Of a DNA stretch of 64,000 nucleotides, positions 12,112 to 21,990 are shown piece by piece. The stretch comes from Lophius americanus. Its lineage: Eukaryota > Chordata > Actinopteri > Lophiiformes > Lophiidae. How positions within the stretch are numbered: position 1 is the first letter of the stretch; each line of letters starts with the position of its first letter. The position numbers and the translations under genes are program-made. The notes under the pieces were generated by a model. It was not told the DNA's origin and did not search any database. It saw only the letters and a program-made list of their open reading frames with translations. Where the stretch lies: the NCBI GenBank assembly GCA_037951165.1, contig JBBDHG010000008.1, positions 7,842,001-7,906,000 of the forward strand. Reading direction: 5' to 3'.

Positions 12112-12190
12112 CAATAATAATGTATCCTTTATTGATCACATACAGCCACACACAGTACAACATAGTGAAATTATTTCTCTGCATTTGACC
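12112..12190 (-). repeat. 3' tail of a second SINE family
   Basis: On the minus strand it reads GCAGAGAAATAATTTCACTA, then TGTTGTACTGTG, then GATCAATAAAGGATACATTA. This closely matches the 3' end of the SINE at 35,195-35,434. It directly abuts the 3' end of the SINE at 11,911-12,111. Confidence 0.75.
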
Positions 12191-12822
12191 GAAAATGAAT
12201 GAAAGAATGAAAGACATTTATTTTTAGATGTGATATATTTACATTCTTAATATATCAGTGGAACTGCCAGCATAACAGTTTTTGCAAAAACATCTATAAT
12301 AATTGATATTAGTCCACGGGTCTCCTTCAGCTGTATATATTGTTACTAATCCCGAGGACATCCATGTTGTTAAATACGTTAACTTTCATGTGATGGAAAT
12401 GTCTCAGTTTGCTTTATGCTGTATAAAGAGGATGGAAAACTTGTTAATCCCTTGTGTATATAAGATATTTGGAAATCAGATTTGGATTTTGCTGTACGGA
12501 TTCAGAATTTTGTCCCCTTCGTCTTAGTTTGATTAGGAGAAGACTGTGTCACTGCTTTGTTGTGAAGCCCCTTGACTGTTTTGTCGAGTAAGAAACTTCT
12601 CTATCGACATGGTGGTGAGTACACAATTGCTTTAATGTACGGATGTTTACTGGACTTTAGTTGAACTAGTAGAAACATACAGCAGTCCAGAACAGTATGG
12701 TGGGGTGTTAAGAGCCCCATTAATTTCCCATGGACGCATTGTAGTGTTGCCAGGTTACCAACAGGCCTTCCGACAGTGACAGTGGAGAAATATAAAGTGG
12801 TGCACACAGACAGATGAGTCAA
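12191..12822. other. No feature recognised
   Basis: AT-rich, without supportable coding, repeat or RNA signal. Confidence 0.45.
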
Positions 12823-13053
12823 TCACATAACATTTTGACTGACAGCGCCGCCGCTGGCCCTCGTCCCTGTTAGTGGGGTTGCCTTCTGCTTGTGATGGCG
12901 CTTGAAAGTCTTCTCAGTTCGGCAGGAAGATGAAGGCGAGTAAGTCTGCCTGCAGAGCCTCTCCGCCTCAGGCATCATGTCGGAGAATTTGTTTTGTTTT
13001 CCCACTTCACTCATCTTCTTTCTTTTTCTTGAGTCCTTCGCGGCTTCCCGTCT
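12823..13053 (-). CDS. Unrecognised open segment, possible exon
   Basis: On the minus strand an acceptor-like TATTTCTGTAG precedes an open frame of about 75 codons. It begins with a Lys/Arg-rich run (EAAKDSRKRKK), continues MSEVGKQNKFSDMM and ends NVM-stop. Composition is hydrophilic and the region is richer in G+C than its neighbours. On the plus strand the same purine run reads as a strong polypyrimidine tract before CTACAG at about 13,058, followed by 30 open codons, so the two readings compete. I recognise no family, and chance is a fair explanation. Confidence 0.15.
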   Translation of the reverse strand, partial: RREAAKDSRKRKKMSEVGKQNKFSDMMPEAERLCRQTYSPSSSCRTEKTFKRHHKQKATPLTGTRASGGAVSQNVM

Positions 13054-14497
13054 ACAGAAATAGATACCAGCTCAGTGGGGTTTGATGGTGCAGAAAAACA
13101 CCACAATATCAAAACCATCAAGGATGAGAAGGATTTTATTCATCTATGAAGCTCCTGTTGCCGCTGCTTATGGTATGTTTTCTCTTTCAAAATAAACCTC
13201 AAAGCCAAACTTATAGCCCCGAAGGCTGGATTTATTAATTTTTGGCCACTGAAAACACCAAAGTCAGCTTACAGCTGCAGCACTTTGCTGTGATGTTAGC
13301 AGATATTCTCCTCCAAAATCTTTAACAAAACCTGTTCAAACACCGTTGAAATAATTTATTTCTTATTGTTCAAATAAGTTAGCAAGCTAAGATTTAATTA
13401 ATTCCACCATTACTGATAGGATACGATGAAACCAGGGAAACTTAAAATCGTTTGCATTAATTGAAGTCCAAATACTTTTGGCCATAATAAGACAAATGAT
13501 CCAATTAGTTTTATTATGAACTTTATTACCTTGACATGTTACATCAAATTGTTAGATAACCTGGTTATGTCTGAGGACATATTCCAATGTGTCCTCTATT
13601 CTAAGATTCACAATTTTTCGATACTTGCATACAAAATAACAGCCATGTCTTTTATATAAACATAGGCAGCACAATCTCAGCTCTGTGAATTCAAAGCTCC
13701 ACTTTGAAGTTGAGTGGATTGTTTTGGTGTTTGTATATTTGCTTACGTTCACAGTAGTGCAGGAAATTAAACATGTCTAAAATTACATTTTGCAATATTT
13801 TCTTTGTACTTTCACCGACAACATAAAATTGGACTGAGTAAAGACTAGGTGCTGCAAGAAACCTGATATATGAATCCGCCAATCCCCACATGGAAAGGCA
13901 GATAGAACAATGTCAAACTCTCTTAGTGGCCTCCTGTAGTAAAGTGTGTAGACTCTTCTTCCATGTCATTGCTCTCAAAAGACCTCAAATGACTCAGATT
14001 GCTGATAATCCTTTCTTTGGTCTAATTGGCATGATCTGATTGTATACAATTAAGTAAGATTATCATGAGCTTTTCAACAATATTTTTTAATAAACATTAA
14101 CAATTTATAAAATCATAGACCATGTAACATAAGCATATTTTATCTTTCCTTATTTGGTGTAATAACAACTCTTTATTGTCATCACTTGGTCGCCTTTGAA
14201 AGGATAACCTAGTTTTTTTCGGCTTTCTACATATTTGCATTGAAGAAGTTAAGACTAAAAAGGAAGCTGGTTGATGTTATTAGGAGTTTAAAACAGTTCT
14301 ATTGTGTAATGAGTCATGATAAATATGTAAAATATGGATGTGGAAGCCCATGTCAGACAATCTTATGAAGAAATCATTAAAAATTCAGCACAATAATAAT
14401 CATATAACTAAAAAATAACTCATCTTGCTATTTCAATGAGGACTGGTCAAATTAATCAATTACTGTTTTTACGTAGTTATTTTTCTACTAAAAAATG
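13054..14497. other. No gene recognised
   Basis: AT-rich DNA. Open frames at 13,552-13,891 on minus overlap in different phases and look random. Confidence 0.45.
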
Positions 14498-14566
14498 ATA
14501 ATAATAATACATTTTATTCATAACACACTTTACATTTGGATCAAAACTTAAAGTTCTTCAAGAGAG
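14498..14566 (-). repeat. L2-type LINE 3'-tail fragment
   Basis: (ATA/TAA)n tail, then ATTTTATTCATAACACACTT, then TACATTTGGATCAAAACTTA. It matches the 3' end of the LINE at 32,381-32,970, in the same orientation. Confidence 0.7.
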
Positions 14567-15399
14567 ATGCCGGCTCGTTATGACCCTCAAAGATTTCTCT
14601 TCAATCGGTATTCTTAACATTTTTTCAACACAGCTAGTCATTATTGTGAGACGTTTTCTCTTTTTTTGAGTCGGTTAGTCACTATTACAAGACACTTTCT
14701 ATCATCAAATGACGTTGAGACATATTTCAAGAATGTTCTTCTTTATTTTGAGATATTACACCATTTTGCTATAACATGAAAATGTTGGCCTCCTCCAATA
14801 TATCAGTTTTTACAATACCATTGAACCTAAAACCAAAATGTTCCACAGAATGGTGCAGTAGCATTTGGCTTTTTGGATAAATGATTAATGGGTTCGTGTC
14901 AATTGATTATCATTGAAAAGTTAAGCTCATCAAGACATTAAAAGTCAGAGGCTCCAAGGGTGAATTTAATTCTCCACTCATTGCAGAATAAGAGCAATGA
15001 AATAACATAATTAATGAGCGACGGTCGAACATCAACAGTAGAAGACAATATGGAAATATTAATGATAAGACATTTCTAATTCAACAAGGTTATTTATGCA
15101 GATAAATAAAGGGGAGACTAATCATGATGCAAAATAATTGTGGTTTACGCAAAAATTACAATGAGACAACTATGTAATAATTATATAATAATAATTGTGA
15201 CATATCAAAATTGACGTACTATAATGTCTGCAAACGAATCAGCATAGGTCATGACTAAGTATAAAGTTATCAGAACACTTGTTTGATTGAGTCCTGGATT
15301 TGAATGTTCAAACAGCTTTTGCAGTATCAATGCAACAAGAACTGTCTGATGAGTTTTGATTCAGCTGAAGTTGATTAAGTTGATCTTCAACTGCTGATG
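14567..15399. other. No feature recognised
   Basis: Strongly AT-rich with no supportable coding or repeat signal. Confidence 0.5.
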
Positions 15400-15785
15400 C
15401 TATCAGAGACAGAGGATCTGTGGAAACTGCTCTGTGGACCTTCGACCTTTTGGCATTCTCCTCCCCGCTTGGCAGTGCATAGACTATTAGAGCGTATATG
15501 CCGCAGGTAGAGCGGGAGCCGCTGAACTCATTTCACGGGTTAATTAGAACAAAGGGATCAGCCTTTCAGCGGGCGAGAGGCTTTCGATTATTGAAAGGTT
15601 GTGGCTCGCTCTCCTCCCTGCGGGCCTGCTGTGAGAGGACGGAGTCCATTGGGCTCCATCACAGTTAAATGCCAGCTATCAGTCACTCCATCAAGACCGG
15701 CCGCTGTCATTAGCGTCCCGTGATTGAGAGGTAAACTGTAATCAACCTCAGGCAAATGCAAAGTGAGGTTATTAATATGACAGGG
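15400..15785. other. Candidate conserved non-coding element
   Basis: About 385 bases of unique sequence, higher in G+C than the flanks and free of repeat signatures. It is dense in developmental factor-like motifs: GGTTAATTAG, CGATTATTGAAAGG, CATTAGCG, CCGTGATTGAGAGG, CAGGCAAATGCAAAG (octamer-like) and TTATTAATATG. No open frame is convincing. The call is inference from texture only. Confidence 0.35.
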
Positions 15786-17637
15786 ACTAAAATGACAAGT
15801 TGGGTCAACTTTTTAAACTAGACGCAGGTTGGAGGAGCTCTTGGTCAAAAACCATAGGATACACGCAACCTCATTCAGTATGAAACAGTACCACAGTGAC
15901 GGCGATGCCACAGCAGCTCCCAGGGGTCAACACCTCTCTTTACTTACGCAGGTTGTCGTCATGCAGCTCTTAGGGTGTTGATGGCAGTATTTAAATACAA
16001 GATAACCTAGTTTGAATGATGGCATGGTGCAATACAGAATCTTGAGGATTTGATGTAGAGCACATCTTCATCAGTGTAAGCAGTGGCAGTGAAGATAAGC
16101 AACATAATTATTCATCCCTCTTATATTATGCCTATTGGGAATAAATGCTATTATTGGGTGTTCGCAAGATCCAGCAAGAACATTTTAAATGGCTTAATAG
16201 TACAGATATTATAATGTTTAGTTATTGATGTGTTTCATTCCACATTGCATTCATCGTCTACAAACCTTGCCAAATAATAACCACTATTGTACCCAACTGC
16301 CTATCTCTGTGTTTTCACAGCATACCTCGAATTCTAAATGCAAAAATTTCACAAGTCCTTGAACATTTTACAGTGGCAGTAACAGTTGCTTCAGATACAT
16401 TCCAAGGAAAATCTCTAGGGGAATTTGAAGACAGCCATCACAGCTTGTAAACGTAAGAATATGACACAACTGGAGGCCTTAACCACATGAAATGGGCTAT
16501 GAGTCCTCACAAATGCTGCCAAACTCTGGTATCTGGTTATGCAACATGTTTGCAGCAGGTCATAGCAGCATTGAGAAATGCAGTCCTGCAAAGGTCAGTA
16601 AAAGTAGATTTTTTTATCATATCTTTGAAATTCTGGTGATATCTGCTCGATTGAGTTATTGCTTATTGCTTAGCACATTTTGTGTATTTTCTAAACATAA
16701 AGTACAATTGGGACAGAATAGGTTTTGTAGTAAAGAACCCAGTTAATTACTTTCTAATGGGATGTTTGTCTTATGATGACAATATATCTTCTACTTGATT
16801 CCAGCTAGATGCTGGTCACAGGATCACTTTACTCACGTATGTTCAAATGATCCCCCAGTGACATTTACACAAATATTTTAATTTTATTTATCCAGAAGGA
16901 GCCCCGGTTACAGTGGAACCTCCTTTGTGATAAGGAGGATCAACAGCAAGCTCAGATTTTTTCTGTTCCTTTTCCTTTTTCGGATTTTCAGCCATGTCCA
17001 AGGTTAGAAGCCCAAGGATAAGACCCACAACTAACACTAACTTTTTGCCTGGAAAGGCAGGATGGTAGTAAGGTGGACGTATGGAATAGTCTGAATAGCC
17101 TGCTGCCACCACCATCCGACTCTGGATAAAAGGAAGAAAATGGATAAAAGTTCAAGTTTTATAAGCCAGCCAACGGCTTGAAATAACACAACAAAAATCT
17201 GAATGTGATTGTGTATTTTTCCATACAGTCCATTAGCCATCCAAACTGTGATCCATAACATGGTACTATTTGACCTTCTTAGTAGCTTTTAATTGTTTGT
17301 CTTCATCCAGATAAAGGTCAGGAGTCATCAAGTTCAGCCTCTTACCTCCTCAATCTCCGCAGAGGCAGCTGAAGGTCTGCTGGCACAACAGATCCATTCA
17401 ACAAGTAATCTGAATGAAAACTGAGAATGTGACCTTGAATCCCACCTCCAGTTTCCTCTGAATCACATTGACACAAAGAAGCATCTGCTACCTCTCGGGG
17501 CTTTGTAAGGCTTTTTTCATATTCACAGGGGCCTTTTCATTAGCTTTCTATCATTTTGTTTCAACCCTCTTAAGCTCTGAAATGACAAGGAATCAAGGAA
17601 AACTTTCAGAAGTCTCTGGCAGATAAGTGATACATTT
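15786..17637. other. No gene recognised
   Basis: Unique AT-rich DNA. The frames at 16,492-16,746 (+) and 16,888-17,261 (-) lack recognisable domains. Confidence 0.45.
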
Positions 17638-17960
17638 TGTCAAGCCTTTGTGTTCCGGTCTCCTGCTGTGTCTGTCCTGTGATTGGTCATCGTGCTCACC
17701 TGTGTTTCCCCTCCAGCTGTGTCTCATTGTCTTGTTACGTCCGTGTATAAAGTCTGTCCTTACCTTCCCATCGGTGCCAGTTCGTTGCATGATGTTCCTT
17801 GTGTTGTTACGCGTCCCAGCCTTTCCCAGTGTGTCGTAAGTTATCTCTTATGTTTTTGTTCCTGTTTTTTTCGTGTGCCCTTTTGGTTTAAGAATAAATA
17901 TTTTTGCACCTGCTTTACTGCGTTTTGGGTCCGAGCAAAACCCCAGAAGAGTTTGTAACA
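17638..17960 (+). mobile_element. 5' LTR of a sushi-type Ty3/Gypsy element
   Basis: The block starts TGTCAAG and ends TGTAACA, giving the TGT...ACA termini of an LTR. It holds a TATA box (17,746-17,751) and a polyadenylation-type AATAAA near 17,892. A primer-binding site and a gag-like ORF follow at once. No matching 3' LTR was found, so this is a truncated element rather than a solo LTR. Termini are chosen from TG/CA rules and the adjacent primer site. Confidence 0.75.
17746..17751 (+). promoter_or_regulatory. TATA box of the LTR
   Basis: TATAAA lies 29-30 bases upstream of TGCCAGTTCG (from 17,775), a good position for the transcript 5' end (start of R). That end is complementary to the primer-binding site, which supports this start. 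Confidence 0.6.
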
Positions 17961-17975
17961 GAAGGAACTGGCCAG
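17961..17975 (+). other. Primer-binding site, probably self-priming
   Basis: GAAGGAACTGGCCAG follows the LTR directly. GAACTGGC (17,965-17,972) is the exact reverse complement of GCCAGTTC at 17,776-17,783, the predicted transcript 5' end; with one mismatch the match extends to 10 of 11 bases. Self-priming of this kind is established for the yeast element Tf1 and, as I recall, proposed for sushi-like chromoviruses of fish. Confidence 0.6.
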
Positions 17976-17976
17976 A

Positions 17977-18525
17977 ATGGACCCAGCGGACGCATTAAAG
18001 GACATGGAGATAAATGATTTAACTTACACACTGATCTGCATCCAAGTGGAGTGGATGAAGAGTCCTCATGAGAAGGTACAACAGGCCGCTCTCCGCATCG
18101 TTCACCGGAAGGTCTCTGCCCAACACTGGCTGTGGGATTTCCTGCTGGAATGGTTAAAGACCTTTGTGGAGAACCCAGACGCGCTGCCGGCATGTTCCCG
18201 GCCCCGGCCTGTTGGTTTTTCTCTTGCTCCAGCCCCCGTGTTTGCTAGCCACCAGCCGGCTAGTCCTCTGTCTGCTGCGGCTCCGGAGTCCACTTGCCTC
18301 CTACCCGCTAACCCTCAGCAACCATCATCACCTGAGGGAGCCGGTAGTGTTCCTGAGGTTGATGCTGATCGGGACTCTCTTCTTGAGATACTGACCCCGA
18401 CTCTAGCTCCCTGCTCCACGGAAAAGCAGTTGCTCTGCTTTCACTGCCTCTGGTTTCTGGTTGGTCTCCACCCACGGTCAGGCAGAGAGCCCAGAGAGGT
18501 TTCGTCCTCGTCGTCGGCTCCTTGA
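17977..18525 (+). CDS. Gag-like ORF of a Gypsy-type element
   Basis: A 182-codon frame starts MDPADALKDMEI one base after the predicted primer-binding site, where sushi-type Gypsy elements begin their gag. The first 70 residues are mildly hydrophobic and helical in look, with many Trp and Leu (a capsid-like N-terminus is possible). The rest is rich in Pro, Ser and Ala (HQPASPLSAAAPES). I see no CCHC zinc knuckle, and no protease, RT or integrase follows, so the copy is either truncated or a non-autonomous derivative. A host gene is unlikely because it sits exactly behind an LTR and primer site. Overlapping frames on both strands at 18,102-18,830 exist because the region is GC-rich, and are not separate genes. 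Confidence 0.5.
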   Translation: MDPADALKDMEINDLTYTLICIQVEWMKSPHEKVQQAALRIVHRKVSAQHWLWDFLLEWLKTFVENPDALPACSRPRPVGFSLAPAPVFASHQPASPLSAAAPESTCLLPANPQQPSSPEGAGSVPEVDADRDSLLEILTPTLAPCSTEKQLLCFHCLWFLVGLHPRSGREPREVSSSSSAP

Positions 18526-18860
18526 TGCACCTGGCCGAAAGCCCCCGGAGAAGCATCTCCTTTGCCATCTTGCCCGCTGTCCTCCGGCTCGGCCTCCTGA
18601 GGGCTCTTTCCACTTTGACTGCCGGCGGCTTTCTGACCTGATTCGCCATGTGACCGGGTTCGCTTCCACGGGCGACCTCCTCCTCCTCGTGACCGGGTTC
18701 GCCTCCACGGGCGACCGCCTCCTCGGGCTCCTCGTGACTTGGGGTCGCCTTCCAAAGCGCCCTCCCACTCGAACCCAAGAGTGATCACTCTGGTGCTGCC
18801 TGATTCCGGCCCTGCCTTCAGGTCGTCCATCGGACAGTATAGGTTTGCCGGATCGGGCTC
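18526..18860 (+). mobile_element. GC-rich internal remainder of the Gypsy-type element
   Basis: G+C-rich sequence continues to about 18,860, then changes abruptly to a T-run and AT-rich DNA, which is taken as the break point. It contains a 39-base tandem duplication beginning at 18,651 and 18,690 (TGACCGGGTTCGC, then CCACGGGCGACC), with a decayed third start near 18,735. No pol domain could be read. Confidence 0.5.
18651..18728. repeat. 39-bp direct repeat, two units
   Basis: Each unit has TGACCGGGTTCGC, (T/C)TCCACGGGCGACC and a CCTCCTC end. The two differ at a few positions. The repeat is internal to the gag-side region of the element. Confidence 0.85.
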
Positions 18861-19111
18861 GTTGAATTTTTTTTTTGTTGTTTTACTAATTTATCTATAT
18901 CTCTATATTCAACCACAAATTCTGAAACGACCACCAATTGGAGGGTAAACTGCCACTGAGAATAGTCCCAGAGCAACGCACTGTTTCTTGTGATAGTTCA
19001 GGCTATGACTGGAAATTATTTTTTTTTAAATTGAGTAACATATTTCTGAACGGTATTAAAGGAATAATCTGAAATTTTGCAAAGGCTAAAAATTAAGTTG
19101 CTTTGCTTAAG
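18861..19111. other. AT-rich DNA, nothing recognised
   Basis: Lies between the break of the Gypsy-type element and the L2 tail. Confidence 0.5.
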
Positions 19112-19850
19112 AAAGCAAGACAAGGCAATTTAATTATATAGCACATTTCAGCAACAGGGCAATTTAAAGTGCTTTACACAAACAATTAAGAATATTGTGA
19201 CAAAGTACAAAAGATCATTAGGACATAAGTAATTTAGTTATGAAAAGATTAAGAACCATTAGAAAGTTGAAGGCAGCTGACTCTGGGTACACTGAGCAGA
19301 CCTGATCCAGATTACATGAGAAGTCTGGAACGTTCATAACATAGCAGAAGATCAGAGATGTGAGTCTGGTCCTAAACTCCTTAGTGTTTTGTAAAACTGC
19401 AGGAGGATATTGAAAATAGTTCTGAGAGACAGGTAAGTAGCGGCTTCAGAATTGGACTGATTTGATCCACCCTATTGATCTTAAGATGACTCTAGCAGCA
19501 GAGTTCTGAATCAGCTGGTGCTGTCTGTAACGACGCCGTTACAGTAGTCAAGTGGGCTGAACATAAATGCATGGATTGGTTTTTCAAAATCCTGCTGAGT
19601 CCTCAGTCCTCTAATTCTTGCTATATTCTTCAGGTTATAGTAGGCGGTCTTTGTACTGGTTTTAACATAGCTGTTAAAACTCTGGTCCGAATCCTTGACC
19701 ACGCTAAGATTTCCGGCTTTGTCTGCACTTTTTAACGTTAGAGATTGAAGGTGCGCACCAACCTTTAATCTTTCCTCATGAGCTCCAAAAAGTTTAACCT
19801 GTGATAGTATAGTCAAATTTAGGAAAAGCTTCACTACTAAGGCGATTGGA
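19112..19850 (-). pseudogene. L2-type LINE: RT C-terminal remnant and 3' end
   Basis: On the minus strand a frame reads KLFGAHEERLK, then LKSADKAGNLSVVKDSDQSF, NLKNIARIRG, and HAFMFSPLDYCNG. These are the ordered signatures of the region behind the RT active site in fish L2/CR1-superfamily ORF2. The match continues in a shifted frame as QLIQNSAARV and ISDLLLCYE, ending in the 3' tail whose reverse complement begins GCAAGACAAGGCAATTTAAT. Frameshifts and stops interrupt it, the 5' part (endonuclease and RT core) is absent, and the copy is dead. 5' truncation is typical of LINE insertion. The clade name is from memory. Confidence 0.8.
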
Positions 19851-19912
19851 TTTATAATATTTTCAGATAGAACAATTTTTTGGGTATTTCTTAGAGCTAA
19901 TAATTGGAACAA

Positions 19913-20464
19913 AAAGATGACACCTTGAATGCCTGATTTTACCAGATGTTAATCTGTATATATTATTAGTATATTAATATCAGAGTCCCGTGACCGTATG
20001 TGTCACATTCTGCTTTTTTTAAGATTGATTTACCAGCAAATAAGGGCAATCTAACCAAGGTGTACTTGAACAGAAATCACTTTGCTTCAGATCGGTGCAA
20101 CATGTTCTGCTTGGCCGGTGAAATGTCTTCTCCGTGTTACAACACACCCTGTGAACTTCCATCAGTCACAGCAGGATGCCGTTTTCAGGCTCACAGATCA
20201 CATAGGAAGAGGTGGGAGCAGGCCATCCTCTTACACTCAAACCTTTTGTGGTGTCATGTCCTGGGATTCCTGGACCCTCATAGCACAGGGTACAAATAGG
20301 TGTTGTTTCCTAAGTGACACAGCCATGTGTGACTCACTATGGATGATGGAGCCCAATTAGCAGTCATGGCAGTGTGGGAACAGATGTGACAAGGGGGGGA
20401 AAGTTATGAATAGACACCATGAAGTCAGGTCCTGCTGTGTGGCATTTTTTTGCAGAAAAAAATC
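19913..20464. other. No gene recognised
   Basis: Overlapping frames at 20,000-20,360 (+) show no domain I recognise. Confidence 0.4.
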
Positions 20465-20690
20465 TCTTGACGTATTTCAACTAAAGTTGGTGGAGATACA
20501 GGATATTGGACGCAAAAGACCCCATTAAACTTTAGGGCATTTCTTACGGCCAAGCGAGGAGGTTATGATTTCACTCCTGTCTTTCTGTCTATTAGCAAGA
20601 TTACGGAAAAACGAATAGACTAGTTTTCATAAAATTTTACCCAGAGGTATATTTTGGTATATACTAGAGATGATTGTATTTTGATGATGT
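20465..20690. repeat. Possible common fish dispersed repeat, diverged
   Basis: GGAGGTTATG, then TTTCTGTCTATTAGCAAGAT, then TACGGAAAAACGAATAGACT, then TTTTCATAAAATTTTACCC follow the order of a frequent fish repeat (gaggt..., ...tctgtctgttagcaggatta..., ...aaaaactactga...) that I recall. A short related piece lies near 43,150-43,200. Confidence 0.4.
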
Positions 20691-21046
20691 TATTTGTTGT
20701 GCAGCATTTAAAACAAAATGAAATAAAAAAAAGTCCTTCGGAGTTGTGACGTCACAATGTGTCATTTAGCATGCCTATTACGGTTGATCTTGACCTCTGA
20801 TCAAAGGTTAAGGAGCTCCTGGACATTGCGTTTTCTCCCCAGTTTCAATCAATTTTCAAGCTTTTTTTCCTTTCTTTTTAAGCTGCTTATTGCTGGTCGC
20901 TGCTTCTTAAATCTTCTTTATTATGTGTTTCGGCAAACACTGTCACACACCCTTGAAATTCAATTCTGACAGAAGGAATGAAAGTCGTATACATTTTTTT
21001 TGCATGTCGAAGTATCTATGGAAACTCCCATAATATATTCTAATGG
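20691..21046. other. No feature recognised
   Basis: AT-rich sequence upstream of a solo LTR. Confidence 0.5.
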
Positions 21047-21176
21047 TGTTAAGCGCGCCACCCTGCACCACTGCCCGAACATGCTCTTGCCCGTTTTCAT
21101 ATTTTCTACATGTCATTAACGTCTGCTTTTTCCCCGCCTTATATAGTGCTCAGTGACCTGAGGTGCACCTACGGAG

Positions 21177-21182
21177 TATAAA
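21177..21182 (+). promoter_or_regulatory. TATA box of the solo LTR
   Basis: TATAAA is followed by a GC-rich GGCGGAGGAGG segment inside the LTR. Confidence 0.55.
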
Positions 21183-21464
21183 GGCGGAGGAGGAGGATCC
21201 GCGAAGCCTCTCTCATCCTCCAGCCGGAAGTCTTTGCGTTCCCTACGCACTCCCTTTGTAGTAACTTTGTTAAATTGAGTTGGTAGTTCCTGGCAATCCT
21301 GTCTTTGGTCCTGATAATCGTTTTAGTTAAGACCGGGACTTTAGGTCAGGGGATAAGCTCAGATCCGACGGCCCACTGCGTGGCTGGTTTGTAGCTCTCT
21401 CCCTTCTTTTGTTTGTGTTGGCCAGGGCTTACTTCTCCACATGCTTGGAGTTGTGAGTTTCTTT

Positions 21465-21470
21465 ATTAAA
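21465..21470 (+). terminator. Polyadenylation signal of the solo LTR
   Basis: ATTAAA is preceded by TTTCTTT and lies 283 bases after the TATA box, as expected for the R region end. Confidence 0.45.
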
Positions 21471-21751
21471 CATTGTTGAACTGAAGCATTTGGTGGCATT
21501 CTTTGTGTTATGGATCCCTCTGAGCCAAGTGCTGAATAGGAATTGTAACAAATGGGGAAATCTGTAGGTCTCCCTTTTTGGGCTGTGTAAAAGGGGCACC
21601 ACATTCAGATAATAAGTTGATAAATTAGAAATAGGATTGTTATGCATATAGCTTATGTATGCAGGGTGGTAGATTTGACAATTGTGTTAAAACATTTCAA
21701 TCAGATCAGACAGAATGAAGAAAAGATGAACAATTTATAACAGGTGACATA

Positions 21752-21990
21752 TGAAAATTAGTTTATTAGAAAGTCTTTGGTGCTCAGACTCTTCGGGGAG
21801 ATTGAGTTCAATGGGTCTATGCCCTGAATAGTGGCACTGAATACCCAGCTTTTGAAGTCTGGATACTGGTTGTGTCGGCTTATTACTCTGCAGAGGCTGA
21901 TGGATCTGCAAGGATCAGGAGTTGAGGAAGTGGAGGGTGCGCAAACCAGCAGCAATCGAGAACTAGATGGATGAAGAGAGTCAAATTTAG
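21752..21990. repeat. Dispersed repeat, family Z copy 1
   Basis: Blocks CTCAGACTCTTCGGGGAGAT, GGGTCT, GAGGCTGATGGATCTGC, GAAGTGGAGG, AACCAGCAGCA and GAACTAGATG(G)A occur in the same order at 54,630-54,900, same orientation. On the minus strand both copies have a short frame starting MLLV followed by Pro/Ser-rich sequence, which may be a decayed coding or LTR-leader region. Class unknown. Confidence 0.6.

Larger units (their letters stand above)
21047..21550 (+). mobile_element. Solo LTR (504 bp) with 5-bp target duplication
   Basis: Begins TGTTAAGCGCGCC and ends AATTGTAACA, so the termini form TGTTA...TAACA inverted repeats. It is flanked by AATGG on both sides (21,042-21,046 and 21,551-21,555), a perfect 5-bp target-site duplication. 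A TATA box (21,177-21,182) and an ATTAAA signal (21,465-21,470) are in the right order for U3-R-U5. No internal retroviral-type sequence is attached, so this is the product of LTR-LTR recombination. Superfamily (Gypsy or endogenous retrovirus) cannot be told from the LTR alone. Confidence 0.8.

Noticed and set aside
18102..18830. Several overlapping frames on both strands
   Set aside because: GC-rich DNA of the Gypsy-type element has few stops; only the plus-strand frame directly behind the primer site has context.
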